DNA of 64,000 nucleotides from contig JABAKD010000002.1 of assembly GCA_012845835.1 (NCBI GenBank), positions 12,751,120 to 12,815,119 of the forward strand, written 5' to 3'. The translations under genes and the position numbers were made by a program. Source of the stretch: Undaria pinnatifida (lineage: Eukaryota > Sar > Phaeophyceae > Laminariales > Alariaceae). The notes below the pieces were generated by a model. That model searched no databases, was not told the origin of the DNA, and saw only the letters and a program-made list of their open reading frames with translations. Of the stretch, positions 63,871-64,000 are shown in pieces (positions within the stretch are counted from its first letter, which is position 1; each line of letters opens with the position of its first letter).

Positions 63871-64000
63871 GGGAACCCTTACAATGCGCCAGCTAGCGTT
63901 GGGCTGCGAAAGCAACTGAGTTAAATCGACACACAACGCGTATGAAAATACGTGGAAGTGTGGTGAGCTAAAGCTTTATTTTTCCCCATCCGCCAGAGGA
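63871..64000 (+). repeat. Dispersed repeat, cut by the window end
   Basis: GCGCCAGCTAGCGTTGGGCTGCGAA, GACACACAACGCGTATGAAAATACG, TGGAAGTGTGGTGAG match 11385-11470. The last words, CCCATCCGCCAGAGGA, also occur near 58183. Confidence 0.65.

Overview
This window is nuclear DNA from a eukaryote. It is almost wholly non-genic and repeat-rich. It holds decayed LINE and Ty3/gypsy open frames, miniature LTR elements, several families of short inverted-repeat elements (MITEs), long microsatellites and minisatellites, and interstitial CCCTAA-like tracts. I found no host protein-coding gene, operon, rRNA or bacterial signal that I would defend. The retroelement proteins remind me of those in stramenopile genomes, especially brown algae. 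That is an impression from memory and no search was run.

Layout. 1-3.3 kb: a degenerate ATCCCATGGG minisatellite, unassigned sequence and a G-rich tract. 3.3-6.7 kb: a broken LINE (family L1) with an intact YMDD. 7.8-9.7 kb: a tandem array of about 126 bp. 11.6-18.2 kb: MITEs, a reversed L1 3' end, a hAT-like MITE with a perfect 8-bp target duplication and CCCTAA tracts. 20-21.9 kb: trinucleotide arrays and L1 tails. 22.2-25.1 kb: an LTR element carrying an antisense Ty3/gypsy integrase-chromodomain pseudogene, sharing an LTR with a miniature (TRIM-like) element. 25.7-40 kb: a dense MITE field, with a (GACCC)n expansion inside one hAT-like MITE. 40.9-41.6 kb: a well preserved TRIM. 42-50 kb: minisatellites and a second foldback element. 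53-63.4 kb: two copies of a second LINE (L2), nested with a module (C) that ends in (CAA)n and lies in both orientations. 63.4-64 kb: an AAGGCGG minisatellite.

The parts work together as parasites rather than as a pathway. Truncated and miniature elements presumably used enzymes supplied elsewhere in the genome. Several large microsatellites sit at element ends or grew from short seeds inside elements. Repeat family names (MITE-A, B and D; L1, L2; LTR-A, LTR-B; module C; repeats E, F, G, H and J) are local labels for copies matched by eye. Boundaries are usually good to about 5-20 bp.
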